Below are positions 27,600 to 37,616 of a DNA stretch of 41,429 nucleotides, in pieces. How positions within the stretch are numbered: the stretch's first letter is position 1; each line of letters begins with the position of its first letter. The DNA is taken from the NCBI GenBank assembly GCA_002238705.1, contig MPMW01000010.1, forward strand, positions 1 to 41,429, read 5' to 3'. Source of the DNA: Acidobacteria bacterium bin61 (GTDB lineage Bacteria; Acidobacteriota; Vicinamibacteria; Marinacidobacterales; Marinacidobacteraceae). A model generated the notes under the pieces. It was not told the origin of the DNA. It did not search any database and saw nothing but the letters and a program-made list of their open reading frames with translations. The position numbers and the translations under genes were made by a program.

Positions 27600-28664
27600 T
27601 TACCCCACGTTGAACCGGATCAGCAGGACATCCCCGTCCTGAACCGGGTAGTCCTTCCCCTCCAGCCGCAGCGCTCCCTTTTTCCGCGCCGCGTCCCAGG
27701 AACCGCACTCCAACAGCGCGTCGTAGGCCACGACCTCGGCCCGAATGAAGCCGCGCGCCATGTCGGTGTGGATCCCACCCGCGACGTCCTGAGCGCGCGT
27801 GTTTCGGCGGAACAGCCAGGCGCGGGCCTCGTTTTCGGCCGCCGTGTAGAAGGTGGCGTAGTCCATCAACTCGAAGACGGCCCGAACGATTCGCTGGGCC
27901 GCACCCGCCTCGACCCCCAGATCGCGCCGGAACTCCGCCGCATCTTCCTCGGGCAGCTCCGCGATCTCAGCCTCGATCCTGGCGGAAATGGTGGCGAGCC
28001 GGGTCTCCGGGCGGCGTGACAGCTCTTCAAGACCCGGCCAGCTCCCGGGAGCCCTGCCCGCCTCGTCTTCCCCGGCGTTGACAACGACGAGCTGCGGCTT
28101 GGCGCTCATCAGTCCGTAACCGACCAGGCGCTTGCGCTCCTCCGCGCTCAGCGCCTCTCGGAGCGGAACTTCCCGCTCGACTTCCTGCCGGGCCCGGTCC
28201 AGCAGATCGCGCTCGCCCCGGACGGCCTCCGGCTTCCCCCGGGCCCGGTCGTAGTCGAGCCGGGCGATCCGCTTTTCGAGGACCGCGAGATCGGTCAGGA
28301 GCAGTTCCAGCTCCAGGTTCACCGCATCCCGCGCCGGGTCCACCGAGCCGAAGGGCGATGGATTGATCGGGTCCTCGAAGGCCCGCGCGACGTGCACGAT
28401 GGCGTCCACATCCCGGAGCGCCGCCAGATTTTCGGTCTGGCCCCGGGCTCCCCGCCGCAGAGCGGGAATCAGCACCACCTCGACGGTGGCGGGGACGATC
28501 GTCCTGGACTCGTGGAGCCGTGTGACGACCTCGAGCCGGTCGTCGGGCACGGCAAGCACGCCCCGCTTCGCCCCTGCCGCATAGCCCGCCTGGGCCACTT
28601 GGGTCAGGAGCGAAAAGAGGGTCTTCTTGCCGGAAGCGGCAAAGCCGACGATTCCGGCGCGCAC
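27600..28664 (-). CDS. ychF: YchF/Obg-like ATPase with variant P-loop
   Basis: 354 aa, GTG start at 28664. OBG-family P-loop protein; YchF/OLA1 proteins bind ATP and ribosomes and act in stress responses. C-terminal DUF933/TGS domain is clear: GGIHTDMARGFIRAEVVAYD and LEGKDYPVQDGDVLLIRFNV. The switch region VVLIPALRRGARGQTEN and VDAIVHVARAFEDP fit the family, and LVVVNAGEDEAG fills the nucleotide-specificity position. The P-loop reads GFAASGKKTLF, with Lys where GKS/T has Ser or Thr that binds magnesium, so nucleotide hydrolysis may be altered. It lies on the dcw strand, 315 nt upstream of mraZ. Confidence 0.85.
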   Translation of the reverse strand: MRAGIVGFAASGKKTLFSLLTQVAQAGYAAGAKRGVLAVPDDRLEVVTRLHESRTIVPATVEVVLIPALRRGARGQTENLAALRDVDAIVHVARAFEDPINPSPFGSVDPARDAVNLELELLLTDLAVLEKRIARLDYDRARGKPEAVRGERDLLDRARQEVEREVPLREALSAEERKRLVGYGLMSAKPQLVVVNAGEDEAGRAPGSWPGLEELSRRPETRLATISARIEAEIAELPEEDAAEFRRDLGVEAGAAQRIVRAVFELMDYATFYTAAENEARAWLFRRNTRAQDVAGGIHTDMARGFIRAEVVAYDALLECGSWDAARKKGALRLEGKDYPVQDGDVLLIRFNVG

Positions 28665-28752
28665 GGGCAGCGGATTTTAGGGGCATGCAGCTTGCTTGCG
28701 ATCAGCATCAGGAGAACCGCGCCGCAGGAACGCCATCCCCGCGCGCCAAAGG

Positions 28753-30360
28753 ATGGAGACGATGATCCGACCGCTCGTGGTCTTGGGAGTCCTGCTCCTG
28801 GCGCCCGGCTGCGACGATTCGACCACGCCCGCGAGCCCGCGGCCGATGCCGGAGCCGGACCCCGCTCCGGCGCCCGACCCCGGTCCCGGTCCGGTACCCC
28901 CCGAAATCGCGGCGTGGATCGACGCCAACGCGCACCCGTTCGTCGGGACGGACCCGTCGCTGCCCCATGGCGATATCGAGTTCCTGAGGGAAATGGTGGG
29001 CGACGCCCGCATCGTCGCCTTGGGCGAAAACACGCACGGCACCCGCGATTTCTTCGAGATGAAGTTCCGGATCCTCCGCTTTCTCGTCGAAGAGATGGGT
29101 TTCAACACCTTCGCCATGGAATCGAGCTGGCCCGAAGCCCGTCTCGCGGATCGCTATGTCCGCGCGGGTGAAGGGGACTCGGCGCAGGCCCTGTCGGCGC
29201 TCGTCTTTCTGGTCTGGCGTACGGAAACGGTGCTCGCGATGCTCGAGTGGATGCGGGAACACAACGAGCGCGGCGGCGATCTCGCCTTCCATGGGTTCGA
29301 CATGCAGTTTCCGGGACTGGCGCTTCACAATGTCCTGGAATACCTGGGGGAGGTGGATCCCGTGCACGCCGCGGAAGTCGAGGCGCTGGTGGAGTGTCTC
29401 AACCGGTATGCCAACCGCATCGATTCCTTCCCGCGATGGCCGGAAGAACGTTACCGGGACCAGACGGACGCGTATCGGGCCGAGTGCGGCGCATCCCTCG
29501 AAGCAGCGAGCGAACTGTTGTTGGCGAACCGGGAGCGGTACGAGGCTGTGACTGGCGAAGACGGCTTCGAGGTGGCCCTTCAGAGCTTGCGGGTCGCCAT
29601 CCAATTCCACCTCTTCCGCACCGGTGAACAGGATCGCGACATGTCCATGGCCGAGAACACGGAATGGATCGCCGAACGGGTCGGACCGGAAGGACGGATG
29701 GTCCTGTGGGCGCACAACTACCACGTCTCGACCCAACCGGAGACCCAAGGGGGTTATCTGCGCGAGACCTTCGGCGACGACATGGTCGTGCTCGGCTTCA
29801 CGCATGCCCGCGGCAGCTTTACTGCTTGGGACCTCCAGGGGAATCAATTGGCCCACGATCTCGATCCTCCCGTGGAAGATTCGGTCGAGCACTACCTGTC
29901 GGCGGCTTCCGCTCCGCAGTTCGTTCTGGACCTGCGCGCGATAACGGAGAACACGAAAGATGGTTCCTGGCTGGCCGAACCCCACCTGACCCGATTCATT
30001 GGCTTCTACTACGACCCCGATGAATCGGGACGATTCTGGGGACGCGACCGGATGACGGAGCTCTACGACCTGCTGGCCCACTTCGAGACCACCGGCCCGA
30101 CGGCCATCGTTCCGTTCTCGGCCCTCGTCGACACCGAGTCACTCCGCCCCTGGCGAGCGGCGGGGGCGGGCGGTAGACCCGCGGGGGCCCGGCGGCCCCC
30201 CCCCCCCCCCCCCCGGGGCGAGCGGCGGGGCCGGCCGATAGACCGGCGGCGCCTGGACGCCGCCTCTCTCCCTACAGATCCAGCGCCGCCGGATCCGGGG
30301 CGCCGTCCCGGATCAGGAGGCGGCGTTCGGCGGGGTCCTTGCCCATCAGGTTCACGATGA
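28753..30360 (+). CDS. erythromycin-esterase-family lipoprotein, 3' end unresolved
   Basis: Starts at ATG 28753 or, better spaced from GGATGGAG, at 28762. The N-terminus MIRPLVVLGVLLLAPGC looks like a lipoprotein signal peptide with the Cys as lipidation site, then a Pro-rich linker (EPDPAPAPDPGPGP). The domain begins with ARIVALGENTHGTRDFFEMK and FNTFAMESSWPEA, the conserved Glu/His segment of the erythromycin-esterase/succinoglycan-associated family, and continues through LAFHGFDMQFPG and RMVLWAHNYHVS. The substrate is unknown; family membership does not imply macrolide resistance. Beyond VPFSALVDTESLRPWRAAG (about 30165) the frame runs into a G/C scar and an implausible low-complexity tail that overlaps parE by 89 nt. 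Confidence 0.8.
   Translation: METMIRPLVVLGVLLLAPGCDDSTTPASPRPMPEPDPAPAPDPGPGPVPPEIAAWIDANAHPFVGTDPSLPHGDIEFLREMVGDARIVALGENTHGTRDFFEMKFRILRFLVEEMGFNTFAMESSWPEARLADRYVRAGEGDSAQALSALVFLVWRTETVLAMLEWMREHNERGGDLAFHGFDMQFPGLALHNVLEYLGEVDPVHAAEVEALVECLNRYANRIDSFPRWPEERYRDQTDAYRAECGASLEAASELLLANRERYEAVTGEDGFEVALQSLRVAIQFHLFRTGEQDRDMSMAENTEWIAERVGPEGRMVLWAHNYHVSTQPETQGGYLRETFGDDMVVLGFTHARGSFTAWDLQGNQLAHDLDPPVEDSVEHYLSAASAPQFVLDLRAITENTKDGSWLAEPHLTRFIGFYYDPDESGRFWGRDRMTELYDLLAHFETTGPTAIVPFSALVDTESLRPWRAAGAGGRPAGARRPPPPPPRGERRGRPIDRRRLDAASLPTDPAPPDPGRRPGSGGGVRRGPCPSGSR
30152..30243. repeat. GC-core duplication scar after the esterase domain (65 nt)
   Basis: GGCGAGCGGCGGGG occurs at 30152 and 30217, and TAGACC at 30174 and 30239, both at a 65-nt offset. 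Between them is a run of about 19 C. The shift changes the frame, so the true stop of the esterase gene cannot be read here. Confidence 0.85.
30243..30262. terminator. hairpin between convergent esterase and parE genes
   Basis: GGCGGCG, loop CCTGGA, CGCCGCC: a 7-bp perfect stem just before the parE stop at 30272, followed by CTCTCTCCCT on the plus strand. Likely a bidirectional terminator, or a relative of the two-hairpin repeat, since a second potential stem (GCCGG...CCGGC) precedes it. Confidence 0.45.
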
Positions 30361-32181
30361 AGTTGTCCGCCGCCGGCCGGTCGGGAATCTGGACGCGCAG
30401 GAGACTCCGGGTGTCGGGGTTCAGCGTCGTGTCCCAGAGCACCTTGGGCTGCATCTCACCGAGACCCTTGAACCGGGTGATCGTCGGACTCTTCGCGCCG
30501 GCGCCGCGCAGGATGGTTTCCTTGTCCGCCTCGTCCCGGGCCCAGTGCGTCCTGCCCCCGATGTCGACGCGGTAGAGCGGCGGCTGGGCAACGAAGACCC
30601 GTCCCGCCTCGAGCAGCTTCCACATGAACTTGACGAAATAGGCGAGGAGCAGGGTGGTGATGTGGTGGCCGTCGGCATCGGCGTCGGCCAGCAGCACCAC
30701 CCTCCGGTAGCGGAGCTTCTCCGGGTCGCAGTCATCGCCGGTGCCGCAGCCGAGCGCCAGGGCGATGTCCCGTAACTCCGCGTTTTCGGCGACCTTGGCC
30801 CGCGTGGCCTGCGCCGCGTTCAGGATCTTGCCCCGCAGCGGCAGCACCGCCTGGCGCATCCGGTCCCGTCCCTGTTTCGCGGAACCGCCCGCCGAGTCCC
30901 CCTCGACGATGAAGATCTCGGTTTCGTCGGCGTTTCGGGAGGCGCAGTCGCTCAGCTTGCCCGGCAGGACGCTGCGGGTCCTGGTCTCGCTCTTCCGGGA
31001 GACCGCCGCCGAGGCGGCCCGGGACGCCTCGCGCGCCCGGGCGGCGAGCACCACCCGGTTTGCGATCCGATCCGCCGCCGTCGGCGATTGGTTCAGCCAG
31101 CGCTCCAGCTCGATGCGGACGGCGCTGTCCACCGGCGCCCGGACCTCCGGATTGTTCAGCCGGTCCTTGGTCTGTCCCTGGAACTGGGGGTCCTCGAGGA
31201 ACACGCTGAGGATGGCGAGCACGCCTTCACGAATGTCTTCCGCGGCGATCGTCAAACCCCGCGGGATGAGCGAATGGGTCTCGAGGTAATTCCGGACGGC
31301 CTTGGCAACCCCGTCGCGGAGACCCGTCTCGTGCGATCCCCCGGATCCGGTCGGGATGCCGTTGACGTAGCTGCGGAACTCCTCGCGCGGCGCTTCGGTC
31401 CAGCCGAGCACCATTTCAAGGCGGCCGTCGCCGTTGAGCGGATCCCGGGAGAGTTCAAAGGCCGCTTCGTGGGCCAGGGTCAGCTTCCGGTCCCGGATCA
31501 CCGCGGCGAAGTAGTCGGGCAGACCGCGCGCCTGCTTCCAGTCGTGCTCGTCTCCCGTCGCCTCATCCTTGAACGTAAGTTGAAGATCCTTATGGAGATA
31601 ACTGGTCTCAAGCATCCGGGACGCGATCCGCTTCGGGTCGAGCTTGGAGTCCGGGAAGATCCGCGGGTCGGGCAGGAAATTGATCTCCGTGCCGTTCCCC
31701 TTCCCCGACCCGGTTTCCTTCATCCTCCCGAGCGGTTTGCCGCGCCGGAAGCGCATCTCCCACTGCCGGCGGTTGCGGCGGACCTTCGCCGTCAATGACG
31801 AACTCAGCGCGTTCACCACCGACGCCCCCACCCCGTGCAGCCCGCCGGAGGCGTGGTAGGCGCCCCGGTCGAACTTCCCTCCCGCGTGCAAGGTGGTGAG
31901 GATCACTTCGAGCGCGGGTTTGCCCGAAGGTTTGTGGACATCCACGGGAATCCCGCGGCCGTTATCCACCACGGTCAGTGATCCGTCGCGCTTCAGCGTC
32001 ACGTCGATCCGCGACGCGTGCCCGTTCATGGCCTCATCCACGCTGTTGTCGAGGATTTCCCAGACCAGGTGGTGAAGCCCCTCGGTATCGGTTCCCCCGA
32101 TGTACATGGCGGGGCGCTTCCGCACCGGAGCAAGCCCCTCGAGGACGGTGATGTCCCGGGCGGTGTACTTCTGCCCGTTGC

Positions 32182-32185
<4 letters not shown>
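30272..32185 (-). CDS. parE: DNA topoisomerase IV subunit B (ParE)
   Basis: 637 aa. ATPase subunit of the type IIA topoisomerase that decatenates chromosomes. GHKL ATPase motifs: [53 protein letters not shown]; transducer with the conserved [22 protein letters not shown] with [31 protein letters not shown] and the acidic [17 protein letters not shown]; and C-terminal [20 protein letters not shown]. Could be annotated gyrB; the short 637-aa form with LPGKLSDC and the adjacent parC-like gene favour ParE. ATG overlaps the parC stop by four nt. Confidence 0.9.
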
Positions 32186-34545
<2,360 letters not shown>

Positions 34546-34592
34546 GGGGATCAGCGGCCCGGAATCCGGGCGCGGGAGTCGAAGGGGAGAGA

Positions 34593-34973
34593 ATGGGCGC
34601 CGTGCGCAGCAGCCGGCATCAGGGGATTGCGCTCCTCGCGCTGTCTTTGGTCAGCCTGGGCGCCGCCGCCCTGCTACGGGACCTGGCCCCTGACGTCACG
34701 CTCTGCGGCGTCAAGACTCTCACCGGCCTGCCCTGCCCGTTCTGCGGTGGAGTTCGCGCCACCGCGGCGCTCGGCGCCGGTTCCCTGGGTGAAGCGTTCG
34801 CCTGGAATCCGGCGGTCACCGCGCTCCACGCCGGGATGCTCGCGAGCGGAATGGCCCTGATCCTCGGCGGGACCCCTCCGTGGTTCACTCCGGGACGCCA
34901 GCGGTTCTGGTTCCGCGCCGCCACCCTCGTCCTGCTCGTGAACTGGCTGTACCTGATCGCCGCCGGCCGCTGA
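34593..34973 (+). CDS. DUF2752 membrane protein
   Basis: 126 aa, ATG at 34593 preceded by AAGGGGAG. Three hydrophobic segments (about 10-28, 68-90 and 103-123). The family motif [17 protein letters not shown] with its CPFCG pair, followed by a short helix and [11 protein letters not shown], is diagnostic of DUF2752, small inner-membrane proteins of unknown function. It is transcribed away from parC and toward the DUF1573 gene. Confidence 0.85.
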   Translation: MGAVRSSRHQGIALLALSLVSLGAAALLRDLAPDVTLCGVKTLTGLPCPFCGGVRATAALGAGSLGEAFAWNPAVTALHAGMLASGMALILGGTPPWFTPGRQRFWFRAATLVLLVNWLYLIAAGR

Positions 34974-34980
34974 AGACTCG

Positions 34981-35013
34981 GGTCCCGATCCGTCCGCGTT
35001 CCCGGGGCACGCG
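34981..35013. terminator. possible imperfect hairpin between DUF2752 and DUF1573 genes
   Basis: GATC...CGCGT around 34987-34999 pairs with ACGCGGATC around 35009-35017 across a CCCGGGG loop, with a four-base bulge. Lies between convergent stops. Weak evidence. Confidence 0.3.
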
Positions 35014-35015
35014 GA

Positions 35016-35417
35016 TCAACCGATGTCCTCGACATACACCCGCACCTTGAGGCGCGTCGCTCCGCGCGAGCCGTTCGAGCGGATCGTCAGCCAGCGCTCG
35101 AGCACCCCCCGGTAGCGCCGGGTCTCGAGCGTCACCCGGAGCGTCGCGGACTCTCCCGGAGGAATCACCGTGCGGTCGGTCACCGCGGCCGCGCACGCGC
35201 ACGCCGACGCGATACGGCCGATTTCGAGATCCTGGTCACCAGTGTTGTTCAGCGCGAACTCGTGGACCAGAACTTCCCCGGGAGCCGCCCGCCCGAAGTC
35301 CCACTCGCCGGGCTCGATCTCGAGACGCGGTCCCCGCTGCAGCAGGTTCCCGGCCGCACCGGCCAGACCTCCGAAGAGCGTCGCGGCGAGGACGAAGACC
35401 GAAAGGAAACGCTTCAA
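35016..35417 (-). CDS. DUF1573-domain secreted protein
   Basis: 133 aa. N-terminal signal peptide MKRFLSVFVLAATLFGGLAG(AAG), then an Ig-like beta domain: EWDFGRAAPGEVLVHEFALN, NTGDQDLEIGRIASACACAA, and PGESATLRVTLETRRYRG. The Cys-Ala-Cys sits where DUF1573 proteins carry their conserved Ser-Cys-Gly-Cys. Predicted periplasmic, function unknown. It starts 4 nt after the 93-aa gene stops, the last gene of the sigma-STAS operon. Confidence 0.8.
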   Translation of the reverse strand: MKRFLSVFVLAATLFGGLAGAAGNLLQRGPRLEIEPGEWDFGRAAPGEVLVHEFALNNTGDQDLEIGRIASACACAAAVTDRTVIPPGESATLRVTLETRRYRGVLERWLTIRSNGSRGATRLKVRVYVEDIG

Positions 35418-35421
35418 CCCT

Positions 35422-35703
35422 TCAGCCCTCCTGGTCCGGCGTGTCGACCATCTTCAAGAACGCCGCCAGCCGCTCGTTTTCGTAGCGGACGACGTTCAGG
35501 AACAGGCTTTCTATCAGGTAGCTGCGGCGCTCGCCGGCATCCATGGCGTCCACGAGATGGCTGATTTCCCGGGTCATGGCCTCGTAAGTGTTGCGGAATT
35601 CGCTCCGGACCGAGACCTCGCGGTAGAGCGCCTCGAGGATCGCGAGCAGGTCGCCGTCGAGTTCGATTTCGCGACCGCCCTGCATTCGTATGGACCGCAT
35701 CAT
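35422..35703 (-). CDS. small helical protein of unknown function
   Basis: 93 aa, ATG at 35703 overlapping the STAS stop by four nt. Not recognised. Apart from a short N-terminal strand-like part (MRSIRMQGGREIELDG), it looks all alpha-helical and acidic (DLLAILEALYREVSVRSEFR, RRSYLIESLFLNVVRYENER), with no signal peptide, membrane segment or Cys. Translational coupling to a STAS protein and a sigma factor suggests it is cytoplasmic and may be a partner of the switch. That is inference from position only. Confidence 0.75.
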   Translation of the reverse strand: MMRSIRMQGGREIELDGDLLAILEALYREVSVRSEFRNTYEAMTREISHLVDAMDAGERRSYLIESLFLNVVRYENERLAAFLKMVDTPDQEG

Positions 35704-36059
35704 TCCTTACCTCCCGAGCTTCCCGCGAGAGCGCGCGCCGCTTCCCCCGCCGATCCATAGATCGGAATGAACTCATGGGCTCCCGTCATCCGGAGCATCC
35801 TCTCGACGCGGTCCAGGACCCCGGCGAGAGCGATCCGCCCCTGCCGCGCGGCGGCGCGGCGGTAGAGGTCCATGAGGCACCCGATCGCCGCGGAATCCAG
35901 GTAGTTCACCGGGGACAGATCGAAGACCACCGCGGGCCGGTCCGTCTCGAGATAGGCGTCGACCTGATCCACGAAGGAATCGAGGGTGGCATAGACGAGA
36001 CGGGCAACCTCGACGCGAACCACTACGGCGCCGCCGTCGGTACGAGTGCTGACTTTCAT
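35700..36059 (-). CDS. STAS-domain protein (anti-sigma-factor antagonist type)
   Basis: 119 aa from ATG 36059, overlapping the sigma-factor stop (ATGA). Single STAS domain: VVVRVEVARLVYATLDSFVD, PAVVFDLSPVNYLDSAAIGC, LMDLYRRAAARQGRIALAGV, and VERMLRMTGAHEFIPIYGSA. The Ser in YLDSAAIG occupies the usual phosphorylation site of SpoIIAA/RsbV-type antagonists, which release a sigma factor from a kinase-type anti-sigma. No such kinase gene is in the window; it may be elsewhere or the STAS protein may act differently. Confidence 0.85.
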   Translation of the reverse strand: MKVSTRTDGGAVVVRVEVARLVYATLDSFVDQVDAYLETDRPAVVFDLSPVNYLDSAAIGCLMDLYRRAAARQGRIALAGVLDRVERMLRMTGAHEFIPIYGSAGEAARALAGSSGGKE

Positions 36060-36874
36060 GACATGAGTCTCCGCCCGGGGATGGAACCGGGTGGCCGCCC
36101 ACGCGGGTTCCGGGCGGCAATGAGGAGGCGCTTCAACTCGGCGCGCCCCCGGTGAATGCGGCTCTTGACGGTGCCTTCGGGGACTCCGAGACGCTCGCAG
36201 ATCTCGTCGTAGGGCATCTCCTGAAAGAACCGTAGCTGGACCACCTCCCGGAGCTTGGGGGAGAGCCCGTCGAGCGCCGCGAGCAGGCTGGTCCGCGCCT
36301 CCCGCGCTTCCAGCAGGCGATCCGGGCCGAGAAGTGCACTTCCCGGCGTCCGTTCGAGGTGGGCTTCCTCGGGGAGGAGCCGCTGACGCTCGCGGACCTT
36401 CGTCCGGTAGTGATCGATGCAGTAGTTCCGGGCGACCGAGTTGAGCCACACCGCGAAGTGCGCCCGCGGATCGAAGCGGTCGAGCTGCCGGTAAACCCGA
36501 ACGATGATCTCATGGGTCAGTTCTTCGGCTTCCTGGTACCGGCCGGTGAACCGATACGCGAGGGAGAAGAGTCTCCGGCGGTGCCGGCCGATGAGGTCAG
36601 TCCACGCGGTGTCGGGATCCAGCTCACCGGCCCGGAGCGCCCGGATGGTCGCGATGTCCTGTGAATTACGGATGTCATCCGCCTCGGCGCCGGCGGCGGA
36701 GCCCGCAGGAGGCGTTGACGAGGCGATCGGCGTGAACTCTGTCAGAGTCGGGAAGCTCAGGTCTCGGGAAATTCGGGGCGGCCGGCCGCTACCCAGGCGG
36801 TGTACCAGAGGCTCGCGGTGTCCCCCGCGGCATCGGTCATCAGGGCTCCGATGAGCCCGCCAAGTTCGTTCCAC
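36056..36874 (-). CDS. ECF-like RNA polymerase sigma factor
   Basis: Sigma-2 region around residues 90-160 (RHRRRLFSLAYRFTGRYQEA, EELTHEIIVRVYRQLDRFDP, WLNSVARNYCIDHYRTK) and sigma-4 around 200-255 (LSPKLREVVQLRFFQEMPYD, EICERLGVPEGTVKSRIHRG), with no regions 1 or 3, so group 4. GTG 36874 is the only ATG/GTG/TTG start before sigma-2 in this frame; it makes the protein 272 aa and overlaps the 3' end of the nuclease-like gene by 118 nt. A non-canonical start further in would shorten it to about 230 aa. Target genes are unknown; the STAS, 93-aa and DUF1573 genes follow in one coupled run. Confidence 0.88.
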   Translation of the reverse strand: MERTWRAHRSPDDRCRGGHREPLVHRLGSGRPPRISRDLSFPTLTEFTPIASSTPPAGSAAGAEADDIRNSQDIATIRALRAGELDPDTAWTDLIGRHRRRLFSLAYRFTGRYQEAEELTHEIIVRVYRQLDRFDPRAHFAVWLNSVARNYCIDHYRTKVRERQRLLPEEAHLERTPGSALLGPDRLLEAREARTSLLAALDGLSPKLREVVQLRFFQEMPYDEICERLGVPEGTVKSRIHRGRAELKRLLIAARNPRGRPPGSIPGRRLMS

Positions 36875-37578
36875 ATCCCGTCCATGTAGAACCGGTCATA
36901 GCCGGCCACCCCGCGGCGTGACATCGCGTCCGTGAAGGAGATGTTGTCCACCCAGATGTGCGCCTTGAGCGGCAGGGAGCGGATGAACTCGTGCGGCCGG
37001 TCGATATACACGGCTGCCGAGTCCCGTACCCGCATCTCGTCGGCGAAGATCTCGATGAGCTGGGTGTCGAAACGACGGGCAAGACCGTCCTGCTCGGTCG
37101 CCTGTCCATCGCCGGCCGCCGAGATGTTGGGCGGTACGCCCACTTCGCCGACGAGCCAGGCGACATCGCTGGCCCGTTCCAGCACGAGTTCGAAGTCTGC
37201 CTCTGCGAACGCATCGACGAGGGCGTCATAGGCCTCGTGAAGGCGCCAGAGGGCATCCCCGTTCTCCTGGATCTCCTCCTCGGAGAAGCGCCTCAGCGCC
37301 AGCTCCCGGGTGGCCGGCACGTCCCAGAACGGGAACTCGTCGTAGCGCTCGAGGTAGAAGTGGGCCGTGTTCCGGCTGCGCGCGGGATCGTCGAGCAACT
37401 CGTAGAACGTTTCCTCGCGGTCCTCGAAGAACTCCTTCAGCGGATCCCGCAGGGAATCGATCGCCTTCTCTCCAATCTCCCGGTGCCCTTCCGGTCCCCA
37501 GGAGAGGGCCGGAACGGCTCCGACGGCCAAGGCGGTGAAAGCCGTGAGCGCAAGCATCCGGCGCCGCGTGGTTCCCAT
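36757..37578 (-). CDS. S1/P1-nuclease or zinc-PLC-like protein lacking metal ligands
   Basis: 273 aa from ATG 37578 (a longer upstream frame is only a shadow of comF). Signal peptide MGTTRRRMLALTAFTALAVG...PALS, then WGPEGHREIGEKAIDSL, which matches the Trp1-His6 start of mature S1/P1 nucleases and zinc phospholipase C. NTAHFYLE follows. The central metal motif, normally like HFVGDIHQPLH, here reads WLVGEVGVPPN, and NLHxxWD reads GLARRFD, so several His and Asp ligands are gone. HIWVDNISF lies near the C-terminus. Probably a secreted pseudoenzyme or binding protein. Located 38 nt after comF and overlapping the sigma-factor gene. Confidence 0.65.
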   Translation of the reverse strand: MGTTRRRMLALTAFTALAVGAVPALSWGPEGHREIGEKAIDSLRDPLKEFFEDREETFYELLDDPARSRNTAHFYLERYDEFPFWDVPATRELALRRFSEEEIQENGDALWRLHEAYDALVDAFAEADFELVLERASDVAWLVGEVGVPPNISAAGDGQATEQDGLARRFDTQLIEIFADEMRVRDSAAVYIDRPHEFIRSLPLKAHIWVDNISFTDAMSRRGVAGYDRFYMDGMWNELGGLIGALMTDAAGDTASLWYTAWVAAGRPEFPET

Positions 37579-37616
37579 AAGCAGTGACGGCAGTCTGGTG
37601 GACCGCCGGGCGAATT

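Noticed and set aside
28753..30360. Macrolide-resistance gene (ereA or ereB)
   Set aside because: Only fold-level family motifs are visible; it is a chromosomal lipoprotein with no mobile context, so no resistance claim is made.
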